Notes: generated by a model from the sequence alone, not told the origin. DNA of 17,500 bases from Symbiodinium natans (GCA_905221605.1 CAJNDS010002190.1:418338-435837); one strand, 5' to 3'. Positions 7,056-13,440 are shown, numbered from the stretch's first letter. Translations and numbers: made by a program.

Positions 7056-7198
7056 TGCACCCTATAAACCCTGTAAATGCTACAAACCCTATAAACCCTA
7101 CAAACCCTATAAACCCTATGAACCCTATAAACCCTATAAACCCTGCAAACCCTGTAAACCCTATAAACCCTATAAACGCTACTAAGAACCCTACAAAC
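7056..7198 (+). repeat. 9-bp tandem repeat, telomere-derived (AAACCCTAT)
   Basis: About 15 units of AAACCCTAT with AAACCCTGT and AAACCCTGC variants. The unit is the CCCTAAA repeat with two added bases, which changes the period from 7 to 9 and makes it readable as a tripeptide (N-P-I or K-P-Y). The long open frame across it (6812-7285) is probably a by-product. A two-unit echo is seen near 6559-6576. Confidence 0.9.
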
Positions 7199-7199
7199 C

Positions 7200-7330
7200 C
7201 CTACACATCCTCAACCTTTAGCCAGGTGTCTCAGGCGCTCTCAGGAACTGGCCGAGATCTCCTGGCGCGTGCCCCTGCCCTGTAAAGACGGGCGCTACAA
7301 CAGGCATGCAATAACCACAACCGTAAACCC
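7200..7330. other. Unique island with no assignable gene
   Basis: This holds 130 bp of GC-rich unique sequence. A minus-strand frame reads VFTGQGHAPGDLGQFLRAPE; a plus frame continues out of the 9-bp repeat. Neither is convincing. Confidence 0.3.
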
Positions 7331-7710
7331 CTAAACCCTAAACCCCGCAACCCTATAAGTGGTCCAAATGCTGGTATTTAGAGTTTAGGGCTCGGGGGAG
7401 TAACTTCGGGCAGTTACTTTCGTCCCTGAATTTGGGAAACTTACATACCCCTGATACTTCAGAACTCTTAAAAGAAGGTTGGGAAATCTGTTAACCCCTA
7501 AACCCTAAACCCTAAACCCCAAACCCTGAAAAAGAAAGTAAGGGCCCTATATAACCATATAAGCATGAAACTACCCCCCAGAGGCAAGGGTTTCGGGGCG
7601 AAAGCTTTGAGCTTCGGGCTAGGCACCCATGTCATGTGGTCCTGAGGTTCTTTGTCTAAGCCCTAAACCCTAAACCGTAAACCCTAAACCCTAAACCCTA
7701 AACCCTAAAC
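7325..7710. repeat. Scattered telomere-like blocks and unique spacers
   Basis: CCCTAAA blocks lie at 7325-7350, 7493-7530 and 7660-7710, separated by unique sequence without a clear frame. A perfect 7-bp stem (AGTAACT, loop TCGGGC, AGTTACT) lies at 7399-7418. Confidence 0.75.
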
Positions 7711-7788
7711 TGGAGCGAGCCGCGGGCGCTGCGATAAGCAGCGGCGAGCGATACCGCGTGGCGACAGGCCCGCGGACGAGCCCGAGCC

Positions 7789-8190
7789 TTAGCCTGGCGA
7801 GGGCTCGGGGCCGTTGCGCGCGGTGAGCGCGGCCCACGCCTGGAAGCTTTTGAGCTTCTCCCGGACCATGTCTGAGCCTTTTTGGGCTTCTCCCGGACCA
7901 TTTCTGAGCCTTTTAGGCTTCTCCCGGACCACTTCTGAGCCGTTTTGGTCTTCTCCCGGACAATTTCTGAGCTTTTTTGGGTTTACCGCACCATCTCCGA
8001 GCTTTTTATGGACCATTTCTGAGCTTTTTGGGCTTCTGCCGGACCAGTTCTGAGCCTTTTTGGGCTCCTCCCGGACTGTTTGAGCTTTTTTGGGCTTCTC
8101 CGGATCATGAAACCATTTTTGGGCTGTTTTGGGCCCAAGCTCTCCCCAATCGTAGAGAGGGCACAGGACCAAAAACCAAAGGGAGCCCAA
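7789..8190 (-). CDS. Repeat-encoded open frame (KPKKAQ-type repeats)
   Basis: A 133-codon minus frame starts with ATG at 8190 and runs through the 32-bp tandem repeat. Because 32 is not a multiple of three and units vary in length, the frame reads variants such as EKPKKAQTVREEPKKAQNWS and GEAQKGSDMVREKLKS. Such basic repeats turn up in predicted dinoflagellate proteins as I recall, but no domain, signal or fold is evident, and a translation of non-coding minisatellite is at least as likely. Confidence 0.25.
   Translation of the reverse strand: MGSLWFLVLCPLYDWGELGPKTAQKWFHDPEKPKKAQTVREEPKKAQNWSGRSPKSSEMVHKKLGDGAVNPKKLRNCPGEDQNGSEVVREKPKRLRNGPGEAQKGSDMVREKLKSFQAWAALTARNGPEPSPG
7845..8125 (+). 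repeat. Minisatellite, unit about 32 bp
   Basis: About nine units of GAGCCTTTTTGGGCTTCTCC followed by CGGACCATTTCT, ranging from about 22 to 33 bp through small indels. The fourth to sixth units are the most diverged, while the first two full units are nearly identical. It is unrelated to the telomere repeat. Confidence 0.93.
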
Positions 8191-8371
8191 GGCATAAACC
8201 TATGTGTCTTGTAAGCCCGGTATAAGCATCATAATTTGGAAACACCGGGCAAAAAAAACCCTAAACCCGCAGGCGGCCCGTAGCGCCCCCTCCCACTACT
8301 GTACATAAAACCCTAAACCCGCCCAAGGTTGAGATGTGGGTGGGTGGGTTGGGAGAGCGCGTTGAACCTGG

Positions 8372-8410
8372 GCGCACACCACAACACACGTCCCGCGTGG
8401 TGGTGTACGC
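8372..8410. other. Imperfect hairpin
   Basis: GCGCACACCAC at 8372-8382 pairs with GTGGTGTACGC at 8400-8410 (one mismatch), with a 17-base loop. It stands alone between telomere-like blocks; function unknown. Confidence 0.5.
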
Positions 8411-8414
8411 GGAA

Positions 8415-8530
8415 CCTTACAAACCCTAAACCCTAAACCCTAAACCCTAAACCCTCTTGTGTTGCCGGCCTGCTTGGGATGCCACCAAAGAGGCTAGGAA
8501 CATGGGCTCAGGGATTTCTGCATCAAAATT
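8415..8530. other. Telomere-like block and short unique island
   Basis: Perfect CCCTAAA units lie at 8421-8455. The island after it has a 24-codon plus frame (RPAWDATKEARNMGSGISAS), a weak exon candidate that stops being unique where the element at 8537 begins. Confidence 0.4.
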
Positions 8531-8536
8531 GAGGGG

Positions 8537-8695
8537 GGGGGGTTCCGAAATTAGGGGTTTAGGGTTTAGGGTTTAGGGTTTAGGGTTTAGGGTTTTTGGC
8601 GTCCTTACTATTAAAGGGTTTAGGGTTTGGGGTGTTGCTACTGCTTGGGGGTCTAGACGGTCTCAACAAGGGGTCCCTCATTTTCGCAAACCCCC
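8537..8695. mobile_element. Inverted-repeat element, copy 2, split by telomere repeat
   Basis: Ends match the copies at 6875 and 14453: GGGGGTTCCGAAATTAGGGG on the left and GGGGTCCCTCATTTTCGCAA then ACCCCC on the right. Relative to those copies, this one carries about six TTTAGGG units directly after TTAGGGG (8551-8594) and a further TTTAGGGTTTGGGG after AAAGGG near 8617-8632. The extra repeat explains its greater length. Confidence 0.65.
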
Positions 8696-8699
8696 AAAG

Positions 8700-9004
8700 G
8701 AGAAACCCCAAAACTCAACCCGGAATCAAGGAAGAGGGTTGAGGCTTTTACGGCCGTGGGCCATAGACCCTAAACCCTAAACCCGAAACCCGAAACCCTA
8801 AACCCTAAACCCATAGCTCTGCGGCATGTGCCGTTCCGTCCTCCAGCGGCTTTCAGATCCTTCAGCCGGCACGTGGGAGGGTTGAGGCTTAGGGTTTGTT
8901 TATCTAGTATAGGCCTGAGGGCCTAGGGGTTAGGTTAGGGTTCAAGTAGGATGTAGGGGCTGATGAGGGTTCGAGGAACGGATGGTTGAGGGTCGAGGCT
9001 TTTA
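8700..9004. other. Mixed unique sequence and decayed telomere units
   Basis: CCCTAAA/CCCGAAA units lie at 8767-8812. The island 8815-8890 has a short plus frame (LCGMCRSVLQRLSDPSAGTW) too small to call. GGTTGAGGGTCGAGG and GAGGCTTTTACGG motifs repeat at 8735-8752 and 8985-9006, a short direct repeat about 250 bp apart. Confidence 0.4.
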
Positions 9005-9495
9005 CGGTTGAGGGCGTGCTTTGGGGGGGCTTGGCCAACAAAGCTATGTATCGAGCCACTTCGTGGTAAGATGACCTTAGCGTCATTCACTACATGGCTG
9101 AAAGGGCATTGGGCTCCAAAAGCAAGTCTAGCCGCCAAAATCTGGAGCACCAGGTTGATGAACGAGTTGCCTCATGATGTGTCAGCGTACCCGCTACGGC
9201 GCCTGCCGATGAACTATCACGCGACCAACTTCCCAGACCTATCCCGCATCACCAGCTCAGCGGTATCCATCTTATAAAGTTCTTATCGAAGTGGTCGTCA
9301 TCGAAGATAGACGCATAGCAAGGGCCACATCGCACTTTCAGCTGTTCGACCGTGTGATGTTTCATTGCAGCTTTCCCCAGCAGCACGGAAAAGTTCATTC
9401 ACTTCATATGCACGGGCCAAGAGATGCAGTGCTCTGTCTGCATGAATGGCCCTAGGGACGGCGTAGCCGCCGACGCCTGCATATTCAAACCTGGC
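9005..9495 (-). pseudogene. Degraded protein-coding relic, unrecognised
   Basis: This is one of the longest stretches free of telomere repeat. The minus strand gives protein-like pieces that jump frame: from about 9488, MQASAATPSLGPFMQTEHCI then SWPVHMK, stop; MNFSVLLGKAAMKHHTVEQL, then KVRCGPCYASIFDDDHFDKN, then FIRW; then in another frame MDTAELVMRDRSGKLVA near 9260-9210; then NSFINLVLQILAARLAFGAQ and CPFSHVVNDAKVILPRSGSI down to 9010. Two stops and at least two frame changes suggest a dead gene. The plus strand is also open at 9008-9277, so part of the assignment could be wrong. No family was recognised. Confidence 0.4.
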
Positions 9496-9497
9496 TC

Positions 9498-9749
9498 TTG
9501 GACCTTCCCCAAACTCCGAACCCTAACCCCGAAATGCGCCATACAAAGCCAACACCCCAAGCACCCGTCTTAACCCTAAACCCTAAACCCCCAAACCCCC
9601 AAACTCTCAAAGCCTGGGAAGGAGCTTCCAAGGTGCGTAAGGTGGAGGGGGTCCCCAGAATAGTTGAGGATCCAGGGTTTAGGGGTTTAGGGCCTAGCGT
9701 TACCCCTGCCGCTGTGGAACCTATGATTTCACCCCGCCCTCCGAACTGA
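9498..9749 (+). CDS. Chimeric open frame joining unique and telomere-like sequence
   Basis: An 83-codon plus frame. Its start and residues 20-36 come from CCCTAAA-type repeat; the unique core reads KAWEGASKVRKVEGVPRIVE and the end TPAAVEPMISPRPPN. The core may be an exon fragment; the whole is unlikely to be a protein as drawn. Confidence 0.25.
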   Translation: MDLPQTPNPNPEMRHTKPTPQAPVLTLNPKPPNPQTLKAWEGASKVRKVEGVPRIVEDPGFRGLGPSVTPAAVEPMISPRPPN

Positions 9750-9764
9750 AACTCTAGACCCGAA

Positions 9765-9945
9765 AACCAAAAACCCTAAACCCTGAACCTTAAACCCTTA
9801 ACCCTGAACCTCCAAACCCTAAACCCTAAATCCAATCTCCAAACATACCCGTAAAACTAAACTGGTTCAGCCCGGATTTAAGGGCTTGGTTTAGGATTTG
9901 GGGTTTAGGATTTGGGGTCTAGGGTTTAGGGTTTAGGGGTTTAGA
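9765..9945. repeat. Decayed telomere-like blocks in opposite orientations
   Basis: CCCTAAA-sense units at 9773-9835 face TTTAGGG-sense units at 9890-9945 across about 55 bp of unique sequence. Confidence 0.85.
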
Positions 9946-10009
9946 CTAAAGGCAGGCTCAGGGTTCGGCTTCCTCAAATGTGAGATCCTGGATTATCGGG
10001 TTTTGTCAG

Positions 10010-10129
10010 GTTTAGGGCTTCGGGTTTAGGGCTTCGGGTTTAGGGTTTAGGGTTTAGGGTTTAGGGTTTAGGGTTTAGGGTTTAGGGTTTAGGGTTTAGG
10101 GTTTAGGGTTTAGGGTTTAGGGTTTAGGG
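10010..10129 (+). repeat. Telomere array with 13 perfect TTTAGGG units
   Basis: Two TTTAGGGCTTCGGG compound units lead into 13 perfect units at 10039-10129. The candidate minus-strand frame at 10246-10124 ends inside the last unit. Confidence 0.95.
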
Positions 10130-10246
10130 GTTTCCGGGCAGTCCGGCCTCCTCCAGCGTGGTAGTTCCCCAGACAATGCTGTACTCGTTGGCATCTCGAT
10201 ACCACGAGCCTTGGATGGTCGGTGCCCTCTTAGGCTCACCCCGAAA
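10124..10246 (-). CDS. Candidate exon, unrecognised (GSWYRD motif)
   Basis: A unique island between a telomere array and a decayed block. The minus strand is open throughout: EPKRAPTIQGSWYRDANEYS, then IVWGTTTLEEAGLPGNP, stopping at a TAA made by the adjacent array. The IQGSWYRD...YSIVWG pattern recalls short tryptophan/glycine repeats I associate with dinoflagellate predicted proteins, but this is from memory and not firm. A plus frame (GSSPDNAVLVGISIPRALDG) is also open. Confidence 0.4.
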   Translation of the reverse strand, partial: FRGEPKRAPTIQGSWYRDANEYSIVWGTTTLEEAGLPGNP

Positions 10247-10420
10247 CCCTAAACCCTCAGGGTTTAGGCTTTAGGGTTTTAGGGTTTAGGGTTTTAAGGT
10301 CTAAGGGCTGCTTAGGGTTTAAGGGTATTGAAACCCTAAACCCTCAGGGTTTAGGCTTTAGGGTTTGAGGGTTTGGGGTTGAGGGTTTTAGGGTCTAAGG
10401 GCTTAGGGTTTAAGGGTTTG
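10244..10420 (+). repeat. Tandem duplication (period 87 bp) with inverted telomere core
   Basis: AAACCCTAAACCCTCAGGGT followed by TTAGGCTTTAGGGTTT occurs at 10244 and again at 10331, with similar sequence following each. Each copy begins with two CCCTAAA-sense units that turn into TTTAGGG-sense units across CCCT|CAGGG, an inverted junction. Decayed TTTAGGG continues to about 10475. Confidence 0.88.
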
Positions 10421-10479
10421 AGGGTTTAGGGTTTAGGGTTTAAGGGTTAGGGTTTAGGGTTTAGGGTTTAAGCGTTAAG

Positions 10480-10724
10480 ACCCAAAACCCTGGACCCTTT
10501 ATTTCACTGAGCCCCAGACCCGAGACCCTAGACCCAAACCTTAAACCAGGGTTTGCTTGGTTTCAGTCAAGGCTTACGTGTTTACTCAAGTCAATCAAGG
10601 ACTTGGGGCTCGGACTGAACGGGTTAGGGTTTCTGGTTTAGGGGTTAGGGCTGAGGGGCACGGGCTTAGCATTCTAGAATTTAGGGTTCAGGTCTTGAGG
10701 GTTTTAGGCTGAACGATTTAGGGT
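10480..10724. other. Unique and decayed telomere-like sequence, no clear gene
   Basis: A short plus frame (LLGFSQGLRVYSSQSRTWGS) lies near 10546-10610. The rest is decayed TTTAGGG with TTGAGGG and TTTTAGG variants. Confidence 0.4.
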
Positions 10725-10922
10725 TTAGGGTTCGAGCATACCTCCGACCCCACCACATCCGCTCGGCTTTCCGATCGCTTCTCTTCTATCAGTCGTCCGA
10801 ACGCCCTTCACGTTCTCTGCCTTCCCGGCGAGTATCAGACCTGCAGCCATGGATCTCATGATCTCATTCAATGACGACGCCAACAGCTCCGGTCTCTCGC
10901 CAGGAAGCATGGGCTCTTTCAA
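10725..10922 (-). CDS. Candidate exon, unrecognised protein
   Basis: The minus strand is open for 65 codons in a unique island: KEPMLPGERPELLASSLNEI, then MRSMAAGLILAGKAENVKGV, then RTTDRREAIGKPSGCGGVGG. The middle is alpha-helical in character and ends in a glycine-rich segment. On the coding strand it directly follows a TTTAGGG array (TTTAGGGTTTGAAAG|AG), so an acceptor at the array edge is possible. Two plus-strand frames are open for about 45 codons but are serine/arginine-rich shadows. Confidence 0.45.
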   Translation of the reverse strand: MKEPMLPGERPELLASSLNEIMRSMAAGLILAGKAENVKGVRTTDRREAIGKPSGCGGVGGMLEP

Positions 10923-11035
10923 ACCCTAAACCCTAAACCCTAAACCCTAAACCCTAAACCCTAAACCCTAAACCCTAAACCCTAAACCCTAAACCCTAAA
11001 CCCTAAACCTAAACCCTAAACCCTAAACCCTAAAC
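10921..11035 (-). repeat. Nearly perfect telomere array (CCCTAAA, about 16 units)
   Basis: Perfect CCCTAAA except for one 6-bp unit (CCTAAA) near 11009. It is flanked by candidate exons on opposite strands (minus at 10725-10922, plus at 11041-11151). Confidence 0.97.
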
Positions 11036-11040
11036 GCTCT

Positions 11041-11151
11041 ACCCTTAAGCCGGACTTCGACCTCAAGCCCTGCACCTTGCGGCTCTCAAGCCTGGGTCCG
11101 ATTCGATCGCCTCAAACGATGCCACACCCAAGTTCAACCATTGAACCCTAA
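11041..11151 (+). CDS. Candidate exon, unrecognised
   Basis: A 36-codon plus frame fills the whole unique island between two CCCTAAA arrays: TLKPDFDLKPCTLRLSSLGP, then IRSPQTMPHPSSTIEP, ending at a TAA of the next array. Evidence is composition and frame only. Confidence 0.3.
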   Translation, partial: TLKPDFDLKPCTLRLSSLGPIRSPQTMPHPSSTIEP

Positions 11152-11281
11152 ACCCTAAACCCCAAACCCTAAACCCTAAACCCCAAACCCTAAACCCTAA
11201 ACCCTACACCCTAAACCCTAAACCCCAAACCCTAAACCCTAAACCCTAAACCCTAAACCCCAAACCCTAAACCCTAAACCC
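11143..11281 (-). repeat. Telomere-like array (CCCTAAA with CCCCAAA variants)
   Basis: About 19 units in which CCCCAAA recurs roughly every second to fourth unit, indicating duplication of short multi-unit blocks. Confidence 0.95.
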
Positions 11282-11332
11282 ATGGTTGAACCACTCCATG
11301 GAGCGCGGACCAATAGTCTTTGATTTTGACTA

Positions 11333-11452
11333 CCCAGAACCCTTGGAGGATCCAAAAAGTAGATCCCCTTAAGGGTTCCTAAGAATCATCCACTAGTAGT
11401 ATAGGGTACTCTTTGGGGGTTCTACTTTTTTGGATCCTCCCAGGGGTCTGGG
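11333..11452. mobile_element. Stowaway-like MITE with long terminal inverted repeats and TA duplication
   Basis: This 120-bp element is flanked by TA at 11331-11332 and 11453-11454. The left arm begins CCCAGAACCCTTGGAGGATC; the reverse complement of the right arm begins CCCAGACCCCTGGGAGGATC. Both continue with CAAAAA-AGTAGA and C-rich sequence, giving terminal repeats of about 36-48 bp with few mismatches and a small central spacer near 11385-11402. TA duplication and size fit non-autonomous Tc1/mariner-type elements. It sits beside a protein-like minus-strand frame on its right. Confidence 0.8.
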
Positions 11453-11454
11453 TA

Positions 11455-11521
11455 GCGCGGCCATGTCAATGATCTCTTGAGGATGCATCATGCCCAGCCC
11501 GACGTTTGAAATGCCACGATG
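11455..11521 (-). CDS. Candidate exon fragment interrupted by a MITE
   Basis: The minus strand reads HRGISNVGLGMMHPQEIIDM then AALPR, and runs straight into the MITE at 11452. On the far side, 11330-11285 reads VVKIKDYWSALHGVVQP on the same strand. These may be two halves of one coding segment split by the insertion, or unrelated. No family was recognised. Confidence 0.35.
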
Positions 11522-11671
11522 GTTTAGGGGTTTAGGGGTCCCAGGGTTGAGGGTCCAGGGTGTTCAGCGTTTCGGCTTGTAGGGTTTAGGGTGTTACGGG
11601 GTTTAGGGGGTGGGGTTTAGGGTGTAGGAGTTGGGGATTTGGGCTTTCGGGTTTAGGACTTGAGGGTTTAG

Positions 11672-11731
11672 GGCAATTCCTCTCAATTCCTCTCTGGCCG
11701 AGAGCACAGCCTCAACATCAACATCTGCACC
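11672..11731 (-). CDS. Short candidate exon
   Basis: Twenty minus-strand codons, GADVDVEAVLSAREELRGIA, preceded on the coding strand by GGGTTAGGGTGCAG (acceptor-like). Composition is strongly protein-like, but the piece is very short. An 11-bp direct repeat (CAATTCCTCT twice) lies at 11674-11694. Confidence 0.3.
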
Positions 11732-11774
11732 CTAACCCTAAACCCCAAACCCTAGGCCCTAGACCCTAAACCCT

Positions 11775-11860
11775 AGCCACGAGGTCTTCGAACTGAACGC
11801 CAAAGTGTGCGACTTCACAAGGACCTCACCTGGAATTCCTCCGGATAGAGCCTATTTAGG
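11775..11860 (+). CDS. Candidate exon, unrecognised
   Basis: A plus frame SHEVFELNAKVCDFTRTSPG then IPPDRAYLG begins right after CCCTAAACCCTAG (CTAAAC could act as a branch site, then AG) and ends where TTTAGGG repeat starts, giving GTTTAG as a possible donor. The next plus-strand candidate exon is at 12004, and the 145-bp gap is entirely telomere-like. Confidence 0.4.
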
Positions 11861-12003
11861 GTTTAGGGTTTAGGGTATCCCCGAAACCCTGAAACCCAAA
11901 CGCCCCACTCAAGGGTTTAGGGTATAGGGTTTAGGGTTCAGGGCTTAGGGTTTAGAGTTTAGGGCTTAGGGTTTAGGGTTTAGGGCTTAGGGTTCAGGGT
12001 TTA
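11853..12003 (+). repeat. Telomere-like tract between two candidate exons
   Basis: TTTAGGG with CTTAGGG, TTCAGGG and GTATAGGG variants. It begins GTTTAG and ends TTTAG|GG, so it has the ends of a GT-AG intron. Confidence 0.88.
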
Positions 12004-12111
12004 GGGCCCAAACCTGAATTTATTGATCAGAGGCACCCATTTTCTCTGGACCTATCCGCAGATCTGGCAGGCCTCCACAACATTCAGGGGGTTTCGAAAG
12101 TTGCGTGTTTC
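12004..12111 (+). CDS. Candidate exon, unrecognised
   Basis: Thirty-six open plus-strand codons fill the island exactly: GPKPEFIDQRHPFSLDLSAD, then LAGLHNIQGVSKVACF. The left boundary is TTTAG|GG and the right is TTC|GGGTTTAGGG. The sequence is convincingly protein-like. Together with 11775-11860 and 12272-12370 it may form one plus-strand gene. Confidence 0.45.
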
Positions 12112-12195
12112 GGGTTTAGGGTTTAGGGCTTAAGGTTTAGGGCTTAGGGTTTAGGTTTTAGGGTTTAGGGTTTAGGGTTCAGGGTTTAGGGTTTG
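12105..12195 (+). repeat. Telomere-like tract (TTTAGGG orientation)
   Basis: TTTAGGG with CTTAAGG and TTTTAGGG variants, then switching to CCCTGAA-sense units at 12203-12225. Confidence 0.88.
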
Positions 12196-12271
12196 ATCCA
12201 AGAACCCTGAACCCTGAACCCTAGGCCCTGGGCCCTTGGCTAGCCCTTAGCCGTTAGCCCTTTCCCTCCAG

Positions 12272-12370
12272 CCCGTGGAGCACCCGGTAGGTACAAGTTC
12301 TGTGTCACAGGGCTGGCCCCATTTCCGGGTGCCCTACCGCTCATGGGTTCCCCTACCCCCCCTCTATACC
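12272..12370 (+). CDS. Candidate exon after a strong acceptor
   Basis: It is preceded by TTAGCCCTTTCCCTCCAG, the best classical pyrimidine-tract acceptor in the window. The plus frame reads RGAPGRYKFCVTGLAPFPGA, then LPLMGSPTPPLYR, and passes into TTTAGGG-type repeat at about 12378. No family was recognised. Confidence 0.35.
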
Positions 12371-12377
12371 GGAACCC

Positions 12378-12440
12378 TGGGGTTAGGGTTTGAGGGGTTT
12401 AGGGTTTAGGGTTTAGGGTTTCGGGTTTAGGGTTTAGGGC
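12378..12440 (+). repeat. Telomere-like tract (TTTAGGG orientation)
   Basis: Short block of TTTAGGG and TTTCGGG units. Confidence 0.85.
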
Positions 12441-12510
12441 TACTATCACCCCCCCGGTTCCCCCATACTTCAGGGCTATCTAGGGAGAACGAAGGTCAAC
12501 TGGTCATTTA

Positions 12511-12551
12511 GGGGGGGAACCTGGGGGCCGGGGGGGAGGGGGGGGGGGGCA
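12511..12551 (+). other. Extreme G-run tract
   Basis: Runs of 7, 5, 7 and 11 G within 40 bp give very strong G-quadruplex potential. It is followed at 12582 by CCCTAAA repeat on the opposite strand sense. Confidence 0.7.
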
Positions 12552-12581
12552 ATGCTTTTCCACACAAGAAAGACCCCCTCC

Positions 12582-12660
12582 AAACCCTAAACCCTAAACC
12601 CCAAACCCTAAACCCCAAACCCTAAACCCTAACCCCTAAACCCCAAACCCCAAACCCTTA
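12582..12660 (-). repeat. Telomere-like tract (CCCTAAA/CCCCAAA)
   Basis: About ten units with frequent CCCCAAA variants. Confidence 0.92.
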
Positions 12661-12742
12661 AAGGATCCTCTAGCTGAATATAGCTGGTACCCTAAACCCT
12701 GAACCCCTGAAGCCAAAACCCTTCTGAAGCCCTAGCCAAACC

Positions 12743-13060
12743 CTAACAACCATAGATCTGTATCGCTCAGAAGTTGCATCAATGATCACAGATGACACAG
12801 ATATCGGGCCCTTTGCCTTGGGAGGCGCTGCTATGGGTTTGTGGCTGCACGCAAGCTCGCGTCAGGAAAAGTATTGAGGTGTGTGAGTACAGCCGTTGAG
12901 TGCGGCAACGCCCAGCCGTTCTTGTATTTGTTGTGCAAGGTGCGAAAAGCAAAGCTCCGGTCAGGGCTTCTGCAAAACTGGTGCCGGGCCACCCAGGCGA
13001 ACAACCACAAGCACGCATCCAAGACTTGCAGAGCTGCACCAGAATGGTGGTTGCCAAACA
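12743..13060 (+). CDS. Candidate two-part gene fragment, unrecognised
   Basis: The first plus frame (12743-12877) reads TTIDLYRSEVASMITDDTDI, then GPFALGGAAMGLWLHASSRQ, then EKY and stop. It has an acidic DDTD followed by a glycine/alanine-rich segment. A second plus frame (open from before 12841 to about 13060) continues KVLRCVSTAVECGNAQPFLY, then LLCKVRKAKLRSGLLQNWCR. The switch could be a frameshift or splicing: GAG|GTGTGTGAGTACAG at 12875-12890 looks like a donor followed closely by an acceptor, though too short for an intron by itself. The minus strand is also open for 131 codons across 12779-13174, so strand is not fully settled. A C13 run ends the region at 13064-13076. Confidence 0.4.
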
Positions 13061-13112
13061 TACCCCCCCCCCCCCATTCCCACAGACTCCATAAACCTCA
13101 GACCCTAAGCCC

Positions 13113-13332
13113 AAAAGCCTGAACCCTAAACCCCAAACACTAAGCCTTTTACTAGTGATCGCAGTCTGATGCAAGGACTGTTCTGTACCATTAGTCTCTC
13201 AGTATTCTCCAACCCCTAGGCCCTCTGTTTAGGGTTTAGTGTTTGAGGTTGCTCGTTGGGCCCCGAATCCCTAAACCCTAAACCCTAAACCCTCAACCCT
13301 AAACCCTAAACCCTAAACGGTTCAGGGCTTAA
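13113..13332. other. Telomere-like blocks with a small unique island
   Basis: CCCTAAA-sense units lie at 13113-13145 and 13268-13318. The island at 13150-13225 has a short plus frame (SDRSLMQGLFCTISLSVFSN) that is only suggestive. Confidence 0.5.
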
Positions 13333-13440
13333 AGTTTACACCCCTGCAACGCGTGCCTGGCTTGGAGCCGTCTAGGCGGATCTCGGGATATTTTGGGTGT
13401 AGACCTGCCTCGAAGGTTTGGAGGTCTTCAGGGCTTTTAG
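13333..13440 (+). CDS. Candidate exon, unrecognised
   Basis: A 35-codon plus frame: SLHPCNACLAWSRLGGSRDI, then LGVDLPRRFGGLQGF, ending at TAG of a TTTTAGGG unit. A small Cys-x-x-Cys lies near the start. It ends at the repeat boundary, as several other pieces do. Confidence 0.3.
   Translation, partial: SLHPCNACLAWSRLGGSRDILGVDLPRRFGGLQGF

Noticed and set aside
6812-7285. 157-codon open frame with N-P-I repeats
   Set aside because: Its length comes from the 9-bp telomere-derived repeat, which has no stops in any frame of that strand; the flanking parts overlap an inverted-repeat element and the antisense of the methyltransferase relic.
12779-13174. 131-codon minus-strand ORF
   Set aside because: Glycine-, cysteine- and repeat-rich composition with translated telomere units at its start; the plus-strand frame with SEVASMITDDTDIGPFALGG is more protein-like. 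Kept as a stated alternative.
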